DNA of 64,000 bases from Mytilus galloprovincialis. Taxonomy: Eukaryota > Mollusca > Bivalvia > Mytilida > Mytilidae. This document shows positions 36,200-47,555 of the stretch, one piece after another. The notes under the pieces were generated by a model, which did not search any database, was not told where the DNA came from, and saw only the letters and a program-made list of their open reading frames with translations. The stretch is from contig NC_134847.1 of assembly GCF_965363235.1 (NCBI RefSeq), forward strand, positions 45,945,305-46,009,304, given 5' to 3'. Every line of letters begins with the position of its first letter. The first letter of the stretch is position 1. The position numbers were made by a program, and so were the translations under genes.

Positions 36200-37785
36200 T
36201 TCCAAAAATCTAAGCGACATCTTGCGAAACAAAAAAAACAGCAAGGAAAAAAATATCACAGAATTGTGTAAAATAGAGTTCCATTAACTACTATGTAAGT
36301 TATTCACAATCAATATATACCTGACTATAATTATAAAATGTTTCACAAAGGTAGACCAAATTTGCATAATTTATCAAAGGGAGGTAATTGTGAGCTATTT
36401 AAATTTTAAAGATATTAATATAATATATTTCTAAATCTATTTTATAGTGAAATTTTTCATTGAATCTTATTTTTTATATATTCATTTATATAAAAAGATA
36501 ACTTAAAACTTGATTTAATAAGACAGATAACATTTCACAGGTAAAAACTATCCAGCTGTTAAACATGCTTCTGTTCCAATATATTGTTCTGCTATGATTT
36601 ATCTGATTTCCATATAATCAACAACTACATCTCTGTCCCCAGACAAAACTATTTATATAGTTAAAAATATCATCATAAGCAAATTCTTCTATTACTGTTT
36701 ACAGTAGTAATGCAACTATATTTCTACCTTACTTTTAAATTTATATTTGTACTAAGATCTGAAAACAACTCACTTTTACATGTATTTCACTAACCTTATT
36801 TAATCATGATATTATTTTCACAATTACGATCTTTGAAATAACTTCTGGTTTTCTTCCTTATGTTCATGAAATTTTTTCAAGGATAATTTGTGAAATTATT
36901 TCCCATTATAATACATTTTTTTTTAACAATTTCGCTTTATTTCAAATACACTATTATTATTTCATAGTATTTTTAAAGGAAAAGTTTTTTCTAATAACTA
37001 TTCTATAAGTTAACTACCCAGATAGAATTAAAAAGGAAAAAATATCCCAGGAAAATATTTTCCTCCGGATAAAAAAATAAGAACAACTACTGTGACATTT
37101 TTTCCACCGGATCAAATTTCACCCGAATATAATTTTGTTTTACATAAATATCATTTACCCTTAAAAAGAGTAATATATCACAATTCTTTAACTGTTTCCC
37201 CCATTTTACTAAACTTAGTCTTAATCCTAATGTATATTGAGTTGTTATACTTAGTAGCTCTGACACTATCAGTAACTACACCTGTCCACTGTGAATCATT
37301 CCCTTTTGTGGGAAAAATTAGGTTGATTATATAGGGAATCATTGAAGCATGACTGGAGCAGGACCCTCCCCCCCCTTAGGAAAAGTTCTGGATCCGCCAC
37401 TGAAGATTAAAGATTAAACCTCATGTTTCTAGGCTAGTTTAAAAGCCAAAAAATACTAGCAAAATAAGAAAAGGAATAAATAATAATTTTAAAACAAAAA
37501 CATTAATTTATTTTATATTAACCAGTTTACTGGCGTCAAGGGGGGGGGGTGGGGGTTTTAAATTTACAAACTATGCATTAAAATGGGAACATTTAGTTGG
37601 ACCCTCCCCCTTTTATCCTAGGTTGGCATCCCCAGTCTTCAAGCTTAACCACAAGTCCTACGGCATTGGTTGTAAAATTGCTCTCGGGCTTGTAAAATTC
37701 TCTCTACAAGCCAACAGAATCCAACTAAAATTTTCAAAAAATTGAGTGTCTGGCTTGTGGACTCAAAAGTTAAGCGTGAACAGGT
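36200..37785. other. Unassigned stretch with one short MITE-like end
   Basis: No gene is seen. About 37309-37402 ends TTCTGGATCCGCCACTG and shares 'gggaatcattgaagcatgac' with the 55221-55344 element; its left end is not visible. A poly(G) run follows at about 37541. Confidence 0.45.
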
Positions 37786-37789
37786 GAAG

Positions 37790-39062
37790 GCTGGAACTCC
37801 TCTTTTAAAAATGTCTCATTTGTTCCTGAGTGGTCTGACAGTAATAGAAGTAAAAAGGAATATTCTTATAAGTTAAAACATGCTAAAAACACTAACTTCA
37901 TGTTTTTGACCATACAGTTAAATCAGTCTTATTGTATGGCAGTGAAATATGGGGTGACATTAACTTTCACAAACTAAACACTCAAGGGGATAACTATTTC
38001 AAAAAAACTATGTGGAGACCTGGCAGTAAAGAACGCTCATTTAAGCTTTTGTAAATTTATACTTGGAGTAAGTAAAAAAGCAACAATATTGCAGTTATGG
38101 GTGAATTGGGCAGATATATACTCTATTTTTGAAGGTTTTATTAAATATGTTTAAATACTATATACGCTTAAAAAAATCCGATGATTTATTATTAAAAGAG
38201 GGTTTCAACCTCTCAATATCTCTACATAATGAGCAGAAAAAGAGCTGGTATACCAGTATTCAAACTTTTTTTAAATACTTTAGATTAGCATAAATGAAAA
38301 TAATACACTTCATTTAAAGACGAAGTTAAAAAAACTATTTATGCAAAAAGATGCAATCAAAATATGATTTAATATGGCAAACTGAGCTTAATAATGATTT
38401 CAGAGGCAATAAATTATATGGTAACAAGCTTAGAACTTATAGACTTATTAAAAGCAGATTTTACTTATAAAATTACCTTTTGCAGGAAAATTTTTAGATA
38501 TAGACATTATTTAACGAAATTCCGTATCAGTGCTCACGATTTAGAAATTGAGAGGGGAAGGTACAAAAATCTAACAGTGTCAGAACGTATCTGTAAATTG
38601 TGTGGTACTGAGGTTGAGGATGAAATTCATTTTCTTCTTCAGTGCCAAAAACATTCAAATATTCGTTTCAACTTTTAAATAAAATAAAACTACAGTTTAA
38701 AAATTTTATTGGTTTTAATAGATATTAAATCACAATTTATTTTGCTAATGTCCTCTGAAGATATTTTCATACTCCAGAAACTCAGAGAATTATTGGAAAA
38801 TTTATCCTCATATAGGAAAGTTTCCTTAAATGATATATATATATAGTAATGTACAGTGACCCCCCTTTTTTAACCTAATTATATTATTAAACACTGTGCT
38901 TGTTGTATTCTTCTACTTAATATTTTTTTTTTTTTTTTTTTTATAACATTGTGTCTTAATCATATTGAATCACTTGTAATCATTTGTATGTAATTAATGT
39001 TGATTGTTCTGTTCCTGGTGGGCGCTTTGATTAGCAATAACATATATTTGAATTTGAATTTG
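37790..39062 (+). mobile_element. LINE fragment, 3' part (broken)
   Basis: Degraded C-terminal half of a non-LTR retrotransposon reverse transcriptase. Phrases include LLYGSEIWGDI (about 37925), FCKFILGVSKKAT (about 38045) and the C-terminal cysteine motif RICKLCGTEVEDEIHFLLQC (about 38589-38648). Several frame changes and stops separate these blocks. The copy ends in a short tandem of 'gaattt' near 39050-39062, a typical LINE 3' tail. It lies inside the 14.4-kb element. Confidence 0.75.
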
Positions 39063-39286
39063 CTGGTCATGGATATTCGCAAATAATTTAAATTAAAAAT
39101 ACAGTATGTGTCAAATTTGTGATCACCTTTGTACTAAAATTTAATTCAATTTTTTAGTAGGTATTTAATGTTTGAAACTTACAAAAATAACTTAAGGGAC
39201 ATACTGTATACCATTTCACAGCATTATAATGTTCTATAGCACCAACATGACCAAGTAATACTCATTAAAAAGTTAGCGGTCAATTC

Positions 39287-39460
39287 GCCGTTTCAGAATC
39301 TAATGCATCCTGGGTAATATTTACAAAAGCGTACACCAAAGCGTTTTGATTGGTTTAAAACGTTATAAACAATGGAAATTCAACCAATGACGTAACGTTA
39401 TTTTCACTTTGGGGTACGAACAATGAAATTACCCATGATGCTTTAGATTCTGAAACGGCC
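39287..39460. mobile_element. Short TIR element (174 bp)
   Basis: Ends CGCCGTTTCAGAATCTAATG and its imperfect reverse complement ('gctttagattctgaaacggc'). A possible AATT duplication flanks it. No coding. Confidence 0.7.
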
Positions 39461-39654
39461 AATTTCCAGGGAAAGTTAGAGAAAACGGATGTTGACAACT
39501 TGTGTATTTCCAGAGACAAGGACGGATACATAAGGCCAAAATCCGAATTTAATTTTTCGCCATAAAGTTATAATAATATATTTATATCTACAGTAAATTT
39601 AATGTTTTCAATCATGCTATTTTTTGCAAACTGTGCAAACAGTAAATAAAGAAT

Positions 39655-40545
39655 AATGTTGGAAATGTTGGTGAATATAAAAAGATAGAAAAATAAATGT
39701 TGGCGAACTTGGCTAAAGTTGGCAAACTTCAGTAAGTTGGCCAACATTACATTTAAAACAATGTTGGCGAACTTGGTAAACAATAATTATTATGTTAAGG
39801 TTGGCGAACAATGAAGTTGACGCACACTTGGCGAACAGTAAATGTTAGTGAACAGTACAGGTTTTGGTAAAGGTTGGCAATGATAGCGACACTGGTGAAC
39901 AGTAATGTTTTCCTGAATGTTGGCGACATTGGCGAACAGTCATTAGTAATGATTTCGTAAATGTTAACGACGTTTGCGACAATAACGAACAGTAATGAGT
40001 TTGTAAATGTTGGCGACGTTGGCGATGTTGGCGAACAGTGTTGATTTCATAAATGTTGGTAACGTTGGCGACGTTGGCGACATTGATGAACAGTAATGAG
40101 TTTGTAAATGTTGGCGACATTGGCGACGTTGGCGAACAGTATTGATTTCATAAATGTTGGCGACGTTGGAGACGTTGGCGAACAGTAATGAGTTCGTAAA
40201 AAATGTTGTTGACGTCGGCGAACAGTAATGAGTTTGTAAATGTTGGCGACGTTGGCGACGTTGGGGAACAGTATTGATTTCATAAATGTTGGCGACGTTG
40301 GCGAACAGTAATGAGTTTGTAAATGTTGGCGACGTTGGCGACGTTGGCGAACAGTATTGATTTCATAAATTTTGGCGACGTTGGCGACGTTGGCGAACAG
40401 TATTGATTTCATAAATGTTGGCGACGTTGGCGTCGTTGGTGAACAGTATTGATTTCATAAATGTTGGCGACGTTGGCGACGTTGGCGAACAGTAATGATT
40501 TGGTAAATGTTGGCGACGTTGGCGACGTTAGCGAACATTTACACA
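39655..40545 (-). repeat. Right subterminal minisatellite (GTTGGCGAC type)
   Basis: Roughly 20 units, regular at the right and degraded to the left, of the form GTTGGCGACGTTGGCGAAC, AGTATTGATTTCATAAAT, about 46 bp, with one to three GTTGGCGAC cores per unit. The core and the GCGAACAGTA phrase are the reverse complement of the left array. The array reads into the right TIR at 40545-40561. Confidence 0.9.
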
Positions 40546-40917
40546 ATCCTGTACCAGAATGGAGAAGATACCAAAAGGACCACGTCAATAAAAAATGATA
40601 ATAAGTCGAATACCTTCATAAAGCATACCACATATTTTTATATTCATAACAGCATGGTCAAGAGAAAAACGACAAAAAAGGCAAAACAGCTTACACACAA
40701 ATACTGAAAAACAAGTGCCATAAAATCGAAGGGTAACGTAGTTCCGAATCCACTTGTGTCAACCCTCGTGTTGTTCGTAGAATGGAATAATACGGCAATC
40801 AGAAGCAATCAGTGAATTTACGTACGACGGTTGGAAAGTATTCGTAATTATTTGTGACAGACATGTAGTAACTGTAGTATATGATAATATTTTATGGAAA
40901 AACATGATTTTAATTAC

Positions 40918-41154
40918 TTTAGTGAGGCCCCTCATGGGGGGGTCCTAGTAATCACATAATCACCATTTTTTTGCCAATATAATCACATAATCATTAAATA
41001 TTTGCTTATCTTTAGTAATCAAATGATCATAAACTAAAAATACAGTCCTAGGTAATCAAATAATCATGAAATATTTGGCTTAATAATCAAATAATCATTA
41101 AAAAAAACGGCCAAGTAATCACATAATCAAAAACCCCATGAGGGCCCTCTTTAG
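40918..41154. mobile_element. 225-bp MITE with 6-bp duplication TTTAGT
   Basis: TTTAGT at 40918-40923 and 41149-41154 flanks an element (40924-41148) with ends GAGGCCCCTCATGGGG and CCCCATGAGGGCCCTC. The interior is built from iterations of 'gtaatca-ataatca' in both orientations. No coding. Confidence 0.85.
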
Positions 41155-44100
41155 TACTGACAACCATGAAGGTGCATATAAATTTAATTCCTGGCTTAAA
41201 AGAATAAAAGAACAATACACAAGTTATATCTTATTAAATTAAAATATATAAAAATAACTGATATAACAAAATACCTGATATGCTAAAATCTCAATGCAAC
41301 GAAAAACAATATGTCTAGTTTATATACTTTTTGGCACCAAACTTGTTAATTAAGTTATCAAAGTTGCTGCAAGGAATTACATTTGTTTCAACGGTATTTT
41401 GGTCAGGCAACTTCGATTTCTGGAAGAGCTGAAGGCAAAATTGTACATTTTAGATAAATAGTTTTAGGGATATTAATTACACATGTTACATCCAGCATGT
41501 TGAAAATTAATATATTTTAGAATTCAAAATTGTGCTTTTTTCTGTCATGATAGTGTCTTTCAGAATTGTTTAATGGAATCAAATGAAACATTTCAAGGTG
41601 TTTGATATGATATCGTTGTCTCTTTAAGAATGGTCTAAATCTTCAGAGATCATGTGTTATTCTGATCATGGAATTTCTATCCCTACGTTTCATTGTACAG
41701 ACAAAAACACATTCTAAAGGTGTTATGAGGACCATAATCAAAACATGCGAAAAATGACAAATAAAAGGCCGCGGAAGGCCGAACCAGCTACATGTTCGTA
41801 ACGAAACGCATTGTTTCCGAATTAACATCCAAATTAAAGGTGTTTTCAAAATCAAGTTGAATTAATATTTACCCCCTTTGGCTGAATTTACCAGTATTTT
41901 AAAGGAAAGACTTCACACTAAATGTTTATCAAGTTAATAAGCAGGAAGTGATGACCCCTCTTCGTTAAAGGCTATAGTTTATCGGTATTGCTGTTAACAA
42001 CTGAGAATGCTATAACCTTAACATGATTGTTATAGTAATCTCAGTTTTATAATAATTATGATGGCAAAAACATACTTGAATTATCTATAATACGTAACAA
42101 CGATGTGCTAAAAAAAACTACTGGTTTTGTCTATACAAAGGTTTAGGTTTTATTTATTAATCATGATGAAAATGTTGCTTTTACTGAAATCGTAGTTGGC
42201 ATCTGGCAATTTTACTGTAGGCCAACAATGACAAACAGTTTTAGAAAAGTGACATCAACTAAGTCAAAGCCTTAATGTGTTGACAAATGATACCCAGAAA
42301 TGATACATTGAATTACCTTTAGGTCGTTATGCTAATGTCTATAGGTCATACATCTGTTGCAGCTGATCTACTTCATTATTGTTCTTGTGGCACTGTTAAT
42401 ATTTATAACAGAAATGATATAAAAAAAATATGTGCTTTTACCACAATCACAATATATATTAGTAAATAATTTAATGAACTACTGCAGCTGAGCTATAGTT
42501 GTTAACAATTGAAATAGTCTCTCAAATAAAAGAGTGTGTAGATATTCTATGCTTAGAATACTATCAAAAAGGTATCAGGTGCGATTGTTTAATACATATA
42601 CCTAGGTATATATAAAGTAAGAGGTATGGCTCTAAAATATAACAAGCAAGAACTTATCTTTCGCATCATCTACTGAAAATCGTGTTATTCCAGTCGAAAA
42701 CTAACCAACAAACAGTTTATCTAAAAGTCTTGTGGTGTAATATTCTGTTCAGCAGATTAAAAATATACTCTGCAACTTCAACGCTTTTTCAGTCTCCTAT
42801 GAAACAATGGTGGCAGTGATCTCTGTACAAATCTAATAAAGGTTATAATAGTGTATTTCCAAGTGTATTAATTCTGTCTAATTTTCTTTCCTGAAAATGT
42901 ACAGACGAGATGATACTTTAATAATGTTTGTTACGTCCTTTAAGAACAAAATGACGTCTACTGGGCAAAACTACTGTTCTGTAGAATCTCTAAAAGACGA
43001 TAAAAATGCATTGAACTCTAAATTAAACATTTTTTTAGTGCATTTGCACCCTTCCGAACTATATGTTATTTATGTCTAATAACTATTTTATCAGACATTT
43101 AAATGATTGTTTTCGATATCCTTTCTCTGCAACCAACGCATATATCACGCCAACGAACCTATCCCCTGAGTTCTCACATTCAAATTAAAAGCAACTAATA
43201 ACAACGAACGGGAATTAAAATGAACCGAACGACCAGGTAATGCTACCCGTATTTACAAAAGGTTTGGCGTCTATAGTTTTTCAAAGTATGAAATAATATT
43301 TCAAAAAGAAGAATAATATAAAATGAAGTAAATGAATAAAAATGAATGAGATGCAGGGTAGACGTCACCATGGTAAAAATTATTCCTTTCTAATCAAAAT
43401 ATTGGTGCAAAGATAACTCCTTATTTTTATTTCCTCGCCGCACTGAACAATGCTGAAATTGTTATTTCTTGTTTTCCTCTAGAAGAATAAGTCATCAAAT
43501 GTTAAAGATCAGGAACATCGTATATCCTATCTTATTTTTTTTCTTGTTATTTGGAAAATTGGATGTTAACGGTAGATGCTTGGTCATTGTTTCTGTTAAA
43601 TGTATTCTCTACTCATGAACGCTTCGTAGCTTGAGATATAGGATATATTTGATTTGTTTTCTTGTTGGGTTGCCGTCTAATGATGAATACCCTGATACTC
43701 TACATTTCTTTTCGTTTATCAGTATTATTATTGTGTGGGTTTTTTTTTAAAGTCTTAACAGCATGAACAGTATTTAAATGAGTGATTTCTTAACATATCA
43801 CCAACTTATATCATGTATATCGAAGATAACAAAAACCGCATTTTGAAAGATTTTGACAACTTATCTTATATACCAAAGACAAAAGTATGCTGGTAGTCAT
43901 GTAGTAAAGCTGCTGTGTATGCCATTCGGATAAAGTAAAACATTAAATAATTACATTTGAGACGTCCTTCGTTTCGAAATTATACCAACAAAAAACTGTA
44001 TTATAAGACTCAAAAATACAATTTCAAGTTGGATTTGACAACTTTCAGATTTTGACCATATAAGTGAATCAAATAAAAAGGAAATAAGCAATACCTCTTT

Positions 44101-44244
44101 GAATAAAATTATGAACAAATCTTTTGATTTTTTAACGAGCTGAATGTCAAACAAAAGCAATAAAGATGAAAATTCAGCTGCATAAATCATATAGTATAAA
44201 GGATAAGGCTATTAATTCTAATGAATATTTTATTCTGCTGCCTT
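41155..44244. other. Intergenic stretch downstream of the phosphatase gene
   Basis: No supportable gene, RNA or defined element is seen in these 3.1 kb. Short frames have biased composition and no domain. Confidence 0.45.
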
Positions 44245-45312
44245 TCATATATCTAAGATATCTGCTAGTGATTGCATAACGTAAGTAGGCTTCGTAAACT
44301 CGCCCGAATTCATATCATTAAGATTATGAGTCCCTGTCAAAACAAACGCCGAGTCAATACCAACATTATTTGCAAATCCTATATCTGCTTTTAAACTATC
44401 TCCAATGAATACCGTCCGCTCCTTTACAATTTCTGGGTGCTTTTTCATAACACAATCTAGAAACAACGGATGAGGCTTTCCAACTACAATTGGTTCCCTC
44501 CTAGCAGCGATTGATACTGTTTTGACTAGAGTACCAGTTACTGGCTGCATTCTTCCAGGGCCTAATGGGAAACTTATTTCAACATCATTTGATGCTACAT
44601 ACATGCATTCTGAATCTTGAAGATAACTTGCTGCCTTATAGATTTTGTTGTAATGAAAATGTTCGTCGTATCCAACAACAACTGCCTTGACGTTTGGTCT
44701 GAACTCCATTTCTAATAAATCCTTTGGATCCCATGAAGCTTTGTCCGGATCCGCTCCAAATCCAAAGTAATTAATTCCAGCTTTAGAAAATTCAGATGCC
44801 ATTCCCGGACTTCCCACTAAATAAACTAAACCATCCATTTTAGCGATGTCTTTTAGATAAACAGCTGTTGCATAAGCAACACCAAAGATGTGGTCCTCTG
44901 ATGCATCAAATCCAAAACTTTGAAATTTCAGTTTATAATTGAGATTCGAATGCACGCTGTTATTTGTCACAAATAGAATCCTTTTTCCTAGTTTATTAAG
45001 CATGTGTATAACTTTGTCAATTCCAGGGATTGCTGTAATATGATCAACTTCCCAAAGAGTGCCATCACAATCCAACATAAATGTATCATAAGACTGTAGA
45101 AATTCAGACAAATTGCCTTTATCCAAAACTTTTGGTTCACTCGCCATTGTTGTATACGTGTGAGTCTGGTTTGTTATCTTCTTGTCAGTTTGCATAACAT
45201 GTACACTACCAATTTTACATAACAAATTTCCGGATAATTTAGGTCCATTTCCAAGATGCATTCCAAATTTAATCACGCCATGTTTTATCAAACGAGGAAA
45301 ATAAACGTTCAT
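44245..45312 (-). CDS. HAD-superfamily phosphatase, p-nitrophenylphosphatase/PGP type
   Basis: A 355-codon frame without introns. HAD motifs: I = LDCDGTLW (residues 80-87; Asp81 nucleophile, Asp83 acid/base), II = FVTNNS (114-119), III = the Lys of VGKPHP (277-282), IV = FIGDSLKADIGFA (302-314; Mg-binding acids). A C2-type cap lies between II and III. Family enzymes dephosphorylate small cytosolic substrates such as 2-phosphoglycolate, glycerol 3-phosphate or pyridoxal phosphate; the substrate cannot be read from sequence. The likelier start is Met56 (45147; MASEPKVL), whose context CAACAATGG is strong and which gives 300 residues, the usual family length. The 55 residues before it are basic and could be a mitochondrial presequence or just 5' UTR. 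AATAAA on this strand (44234-44229) follows the stop closely. The lack of introns may mean an old retrocopy, but the frame is whole and all catalytic residues are kept. Confidence 0.93.
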   Translation of the reverse strand: MNVYFPRLIKHGVIKFGMHLGNGPKLSGNLLCKIGSVHVMQTDKKITNQTHTYTTMASEPKVLDKGNLSEFLQSYDTFMLDCDGTLWEVDHITAIPGIDKVIHMLNKLGKRILFVTNNSVHSNLNYKLKFQSFGFDASEDHIFGVAYATAVYLKDIAKMDGLVYLVGSPGMASEFSKAGINYFGFGADPDKASWDPKDLLEMEFRPNVKAVVVGYDEHFHYNKIYKAASYLQDSECMYVASNDVEISFPLGPGRMQPVTGTLVKTVSIAARREPIVVGKPHPLFLDCVMKKHPEIVKERTVFIGDSLKADIGFANNVGIDSAFVLTGTHNLNDMNSGEFTKPTYVMQSLADILDI

Positions 45313-46798
45313 AATTACAGCGATTTAATAATTAACACTATTAGTGTTTCAATTCACTTTGTTTGTTCGCTGTTTACCTCTAATCCGAATCTCAGTCACA
45401 CAAAGTAAATCCCATTTCTTCAACTGAAAAAATTAGTAATAATATGTAATTACCATTGATAGTAAACAGCAAACCAGTCGATCACTATTTTGTAATTTTA
45501 TGACTTTATTTTGTGGCACGAATTTAAACACACCAGAGTGTGAGTTTTTGAAAAACAAAAAAATAAAATTAAGTATTTGCGCGCTAAAATCAACAACTCT
45601 TTTCTTGTTTAGTAATTAATCTATTTCATATTTCTCAGTTCGCTTTAAATAAATATTTGTTTTCTTGAAACCAACTGAAACCAGTATAATGCAGAAATCA
45701 GTGAACTTAATCGTAACTTGTTTATACTAGGTTTTAAACAAGCCTGTCTGACTGATTTTACCTTCTAAATTTTTGTCATATATTTTGGGGGTTAACTACT
45801 TTTTTATTTTGCTGTTTTGTAGGTTTTTTTTGTGTCGTTTTCTATATATCTAATGGTTTTCTTTATTTGTTAATTCGCATGTTTATTTTTTTTGTCACTA
45901 TATATAGTGTATAGTAGCAAATTGGTATAATATATATATAAAAGTCTATAAAAAAGGACCAACCAGAAAATTTACTATGTACCGGATCAGTGTATATCAG
46001 TGTAGCGTTACATCATTTAATTTTGAATCAAGTTGTAACATGTTCTGTATTTTCATTCGATTGTGAATATTATCCCATTTGTTTCTGAATATCAACCAGA
46101 AAATGCCTTTGAATTTGGTAATATTCGGTATAATGTACAGTCATTGGACAAAAGTTAGTTCCCATTCAAAAAAATGTCCTATGATTTTAACTAAAATCAT
46201 TTTTTTCAATATTGCAAGGGATTATTTATATATATATCACCTGTAGGTACACTGCGCACAGTGCGCCAGTGGATCCAACGGGCCCAAGGTCCTGGGGTTG
46301 GACCCCCCGCAAGTTATCTAAGGATGGGCCCCTTTAAAATTGGCTCGATCCGCCCCCTTCCCTGCTAATGCTAAATTTTCAACTATATATACCGTTCTTT
46401 TATACTTTAAATGTATACCGTTTTAAACTATGCTGCAACATTTGAAATAAAAGAGTTTACATTGTATTTCGTATTATATACGGTATCTTACTAAATGAGG
46501 GATCGTCCTATTCAATTTTGTTGCTATTTCTCGATGATTTACTATTACTGTATACATATACTTAAAAACCGAAAATTTGCTTTAACAAACTAATTGACGT
46601 CTATATCAACATGTCAGCATGAAAAGCATTGAAAATATTGTTAAAGTAATCCACCGCACTTCAGCGTTACCACCAACGCACTTCAGCGAAGCTATCAACA
46701 AATAAGCGTCACAGCGCCACCATCACTCTTCAAGTTGATCAAAAGTATTGAACTTCACTGAGCGTCAAAACCATCGCACCTCAGCGACGTGATAAAAT
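45313..46798. other. Upstream region of the phosphatase gene
   Basis: Presumably contains its minus-strand promoter; no TATA box stands out. The rest is A+T-rich with no gene. Near 46268-46362 a G+C-rich phrase (ccagtggatccaacgggccc ... ctcgatccgcccccttcc) may be an old TIR element but cannot be bounded. Confidence 0.4.
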
Positions 46799-46884
46799 CC
46801 CCTGGGGCCGCTTGTTCAACTTGTCGTTAAGTCTAACGCTGTCGTTAAAAGAAGCTGACGACAAGTTGAATAACCGGGGCCTGA
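46799..46884. repeat. Short foldback: 'ttcaacttgtcgt' arms
   Basis: Left arm CCCCTGGGGCCGCTTGTTCA then ACTTGTCGT; right arm ACGACAAGTTGAATAACCGG then GGCC. The arms are imperfect reverse complements around a 20-bp centre. A small MITE or MITE end. Confidence 0.65.
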
Positions 46885-47049
46885 GTGTTAAGAGTATTTG
46901 CTACATTCCCACCCTATATTTATCGTGTACACATAGTGGCATAACCATGATAACCACTGGATTTTTATACTATTTACCTGTATTTGCCTAAAATATGTTT
47001 GCAAATGAAAGGTTTATCGTTTGGCACATATGAAATATAGTAAATTAGG

Positions 47050-47235
47050 CCGTTAGTTTTCTCGTTTGAATTGTTTTACATTGTCATTTCGGGGCCTTTT
47101 ATAGCTGACTATGCGGTATGGACTTTGTTCGTTGTTGAAGGCCTTACGGTGACCTATGGTTGTCAATTTTTGTGTTATTATGGCCTCTTGTGGAGAGTAG
47201 TCTCATTCGCAACCATACCACATCTTCTAAGTTTG
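47050..47235 (+). repeat. Dispersed repeat 'ggccttttatagctgactat'
   Basis: A well-kept 180-bp copy containing 'gccttacggtgacctat', 'ggcctcttgtggagagt' and 'ccataccacatcttct'. Fragments lie at about 1030-1150 (plus) and 60004-60055 (minus). Its right end reads as the reverse complement of the 'agatgtggtatgagtgccaa' family start. Confidence 0.65.
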
Positions 47236-47526
47236 TTTTATATTTGTGTCACAAATGAAATATCTTGTTTTGGTGCAAATGAAATCAAGTGCCAATTTTT
47301 ATCAAATTGGGAAATTTATAATAAACCATGAATTTGACTTGAACTTCAGTTTCCATACCCCCTTTCAAGAGGTAAACCCTTACTTTGAAATATGACCCCT
47401 TATTGTCAGTGATGATGCATAAATAAACCGTCAAATCTGCACATAGTCATTTGTATGCATGACAAATGTTTAAATGAGTGTTTTCCAGTTTGTATTCATG
47501 CACAATTACTACTGAGACTGCACTGT

Positions 47527-47555
47527 TTTTTTTTTTTTTTTTGGGGGGGGGGGGA
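47527..47555 (+). repeat. Poly(T)-poly(G) run
   Basis: About 17 T followed by about 12 G. Length is likely unreliable in sequencing. The short frame across it is not a gene. Confidence 0.8.

Larger units (their letters stand above)
26148..40569. mobile_element. Candidate 14.4-kb TIR element with 8-bp target duplication
   Basis: The direct 8-mer GAGAAGAT lies at 26148-26155 and 40562-40569. Immediately inside are inverted ends: left 26156 reads CAGGCTGGTACAGGATTG; the right end, read inward from 40561, is CATTCTGGTACAGGATTG. Both continue (one to three mismatches) into AAATGTTCG and then into minisatellite arrays of the same 9-mer in opposite orientation. No transposase frame is visible inside; the interior is a patchwork of other repeats and a LINE fragment. 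So it is a non-autonomous or decayed element, or an element swollen by later insertions. The 8-bp duplication and CA start would fit hAT, P or Kyakuja-Dileera-Zisupton-type transposons; I cannot choose among them. Confidence 0.65.

Noticed and set aside
47071-47331. 86-codon frame with a hydrophobic N terminus
   Set aside because: Lies in a dispersed noncoding repeat (47050-47235) whose other copies do not keep the frame.
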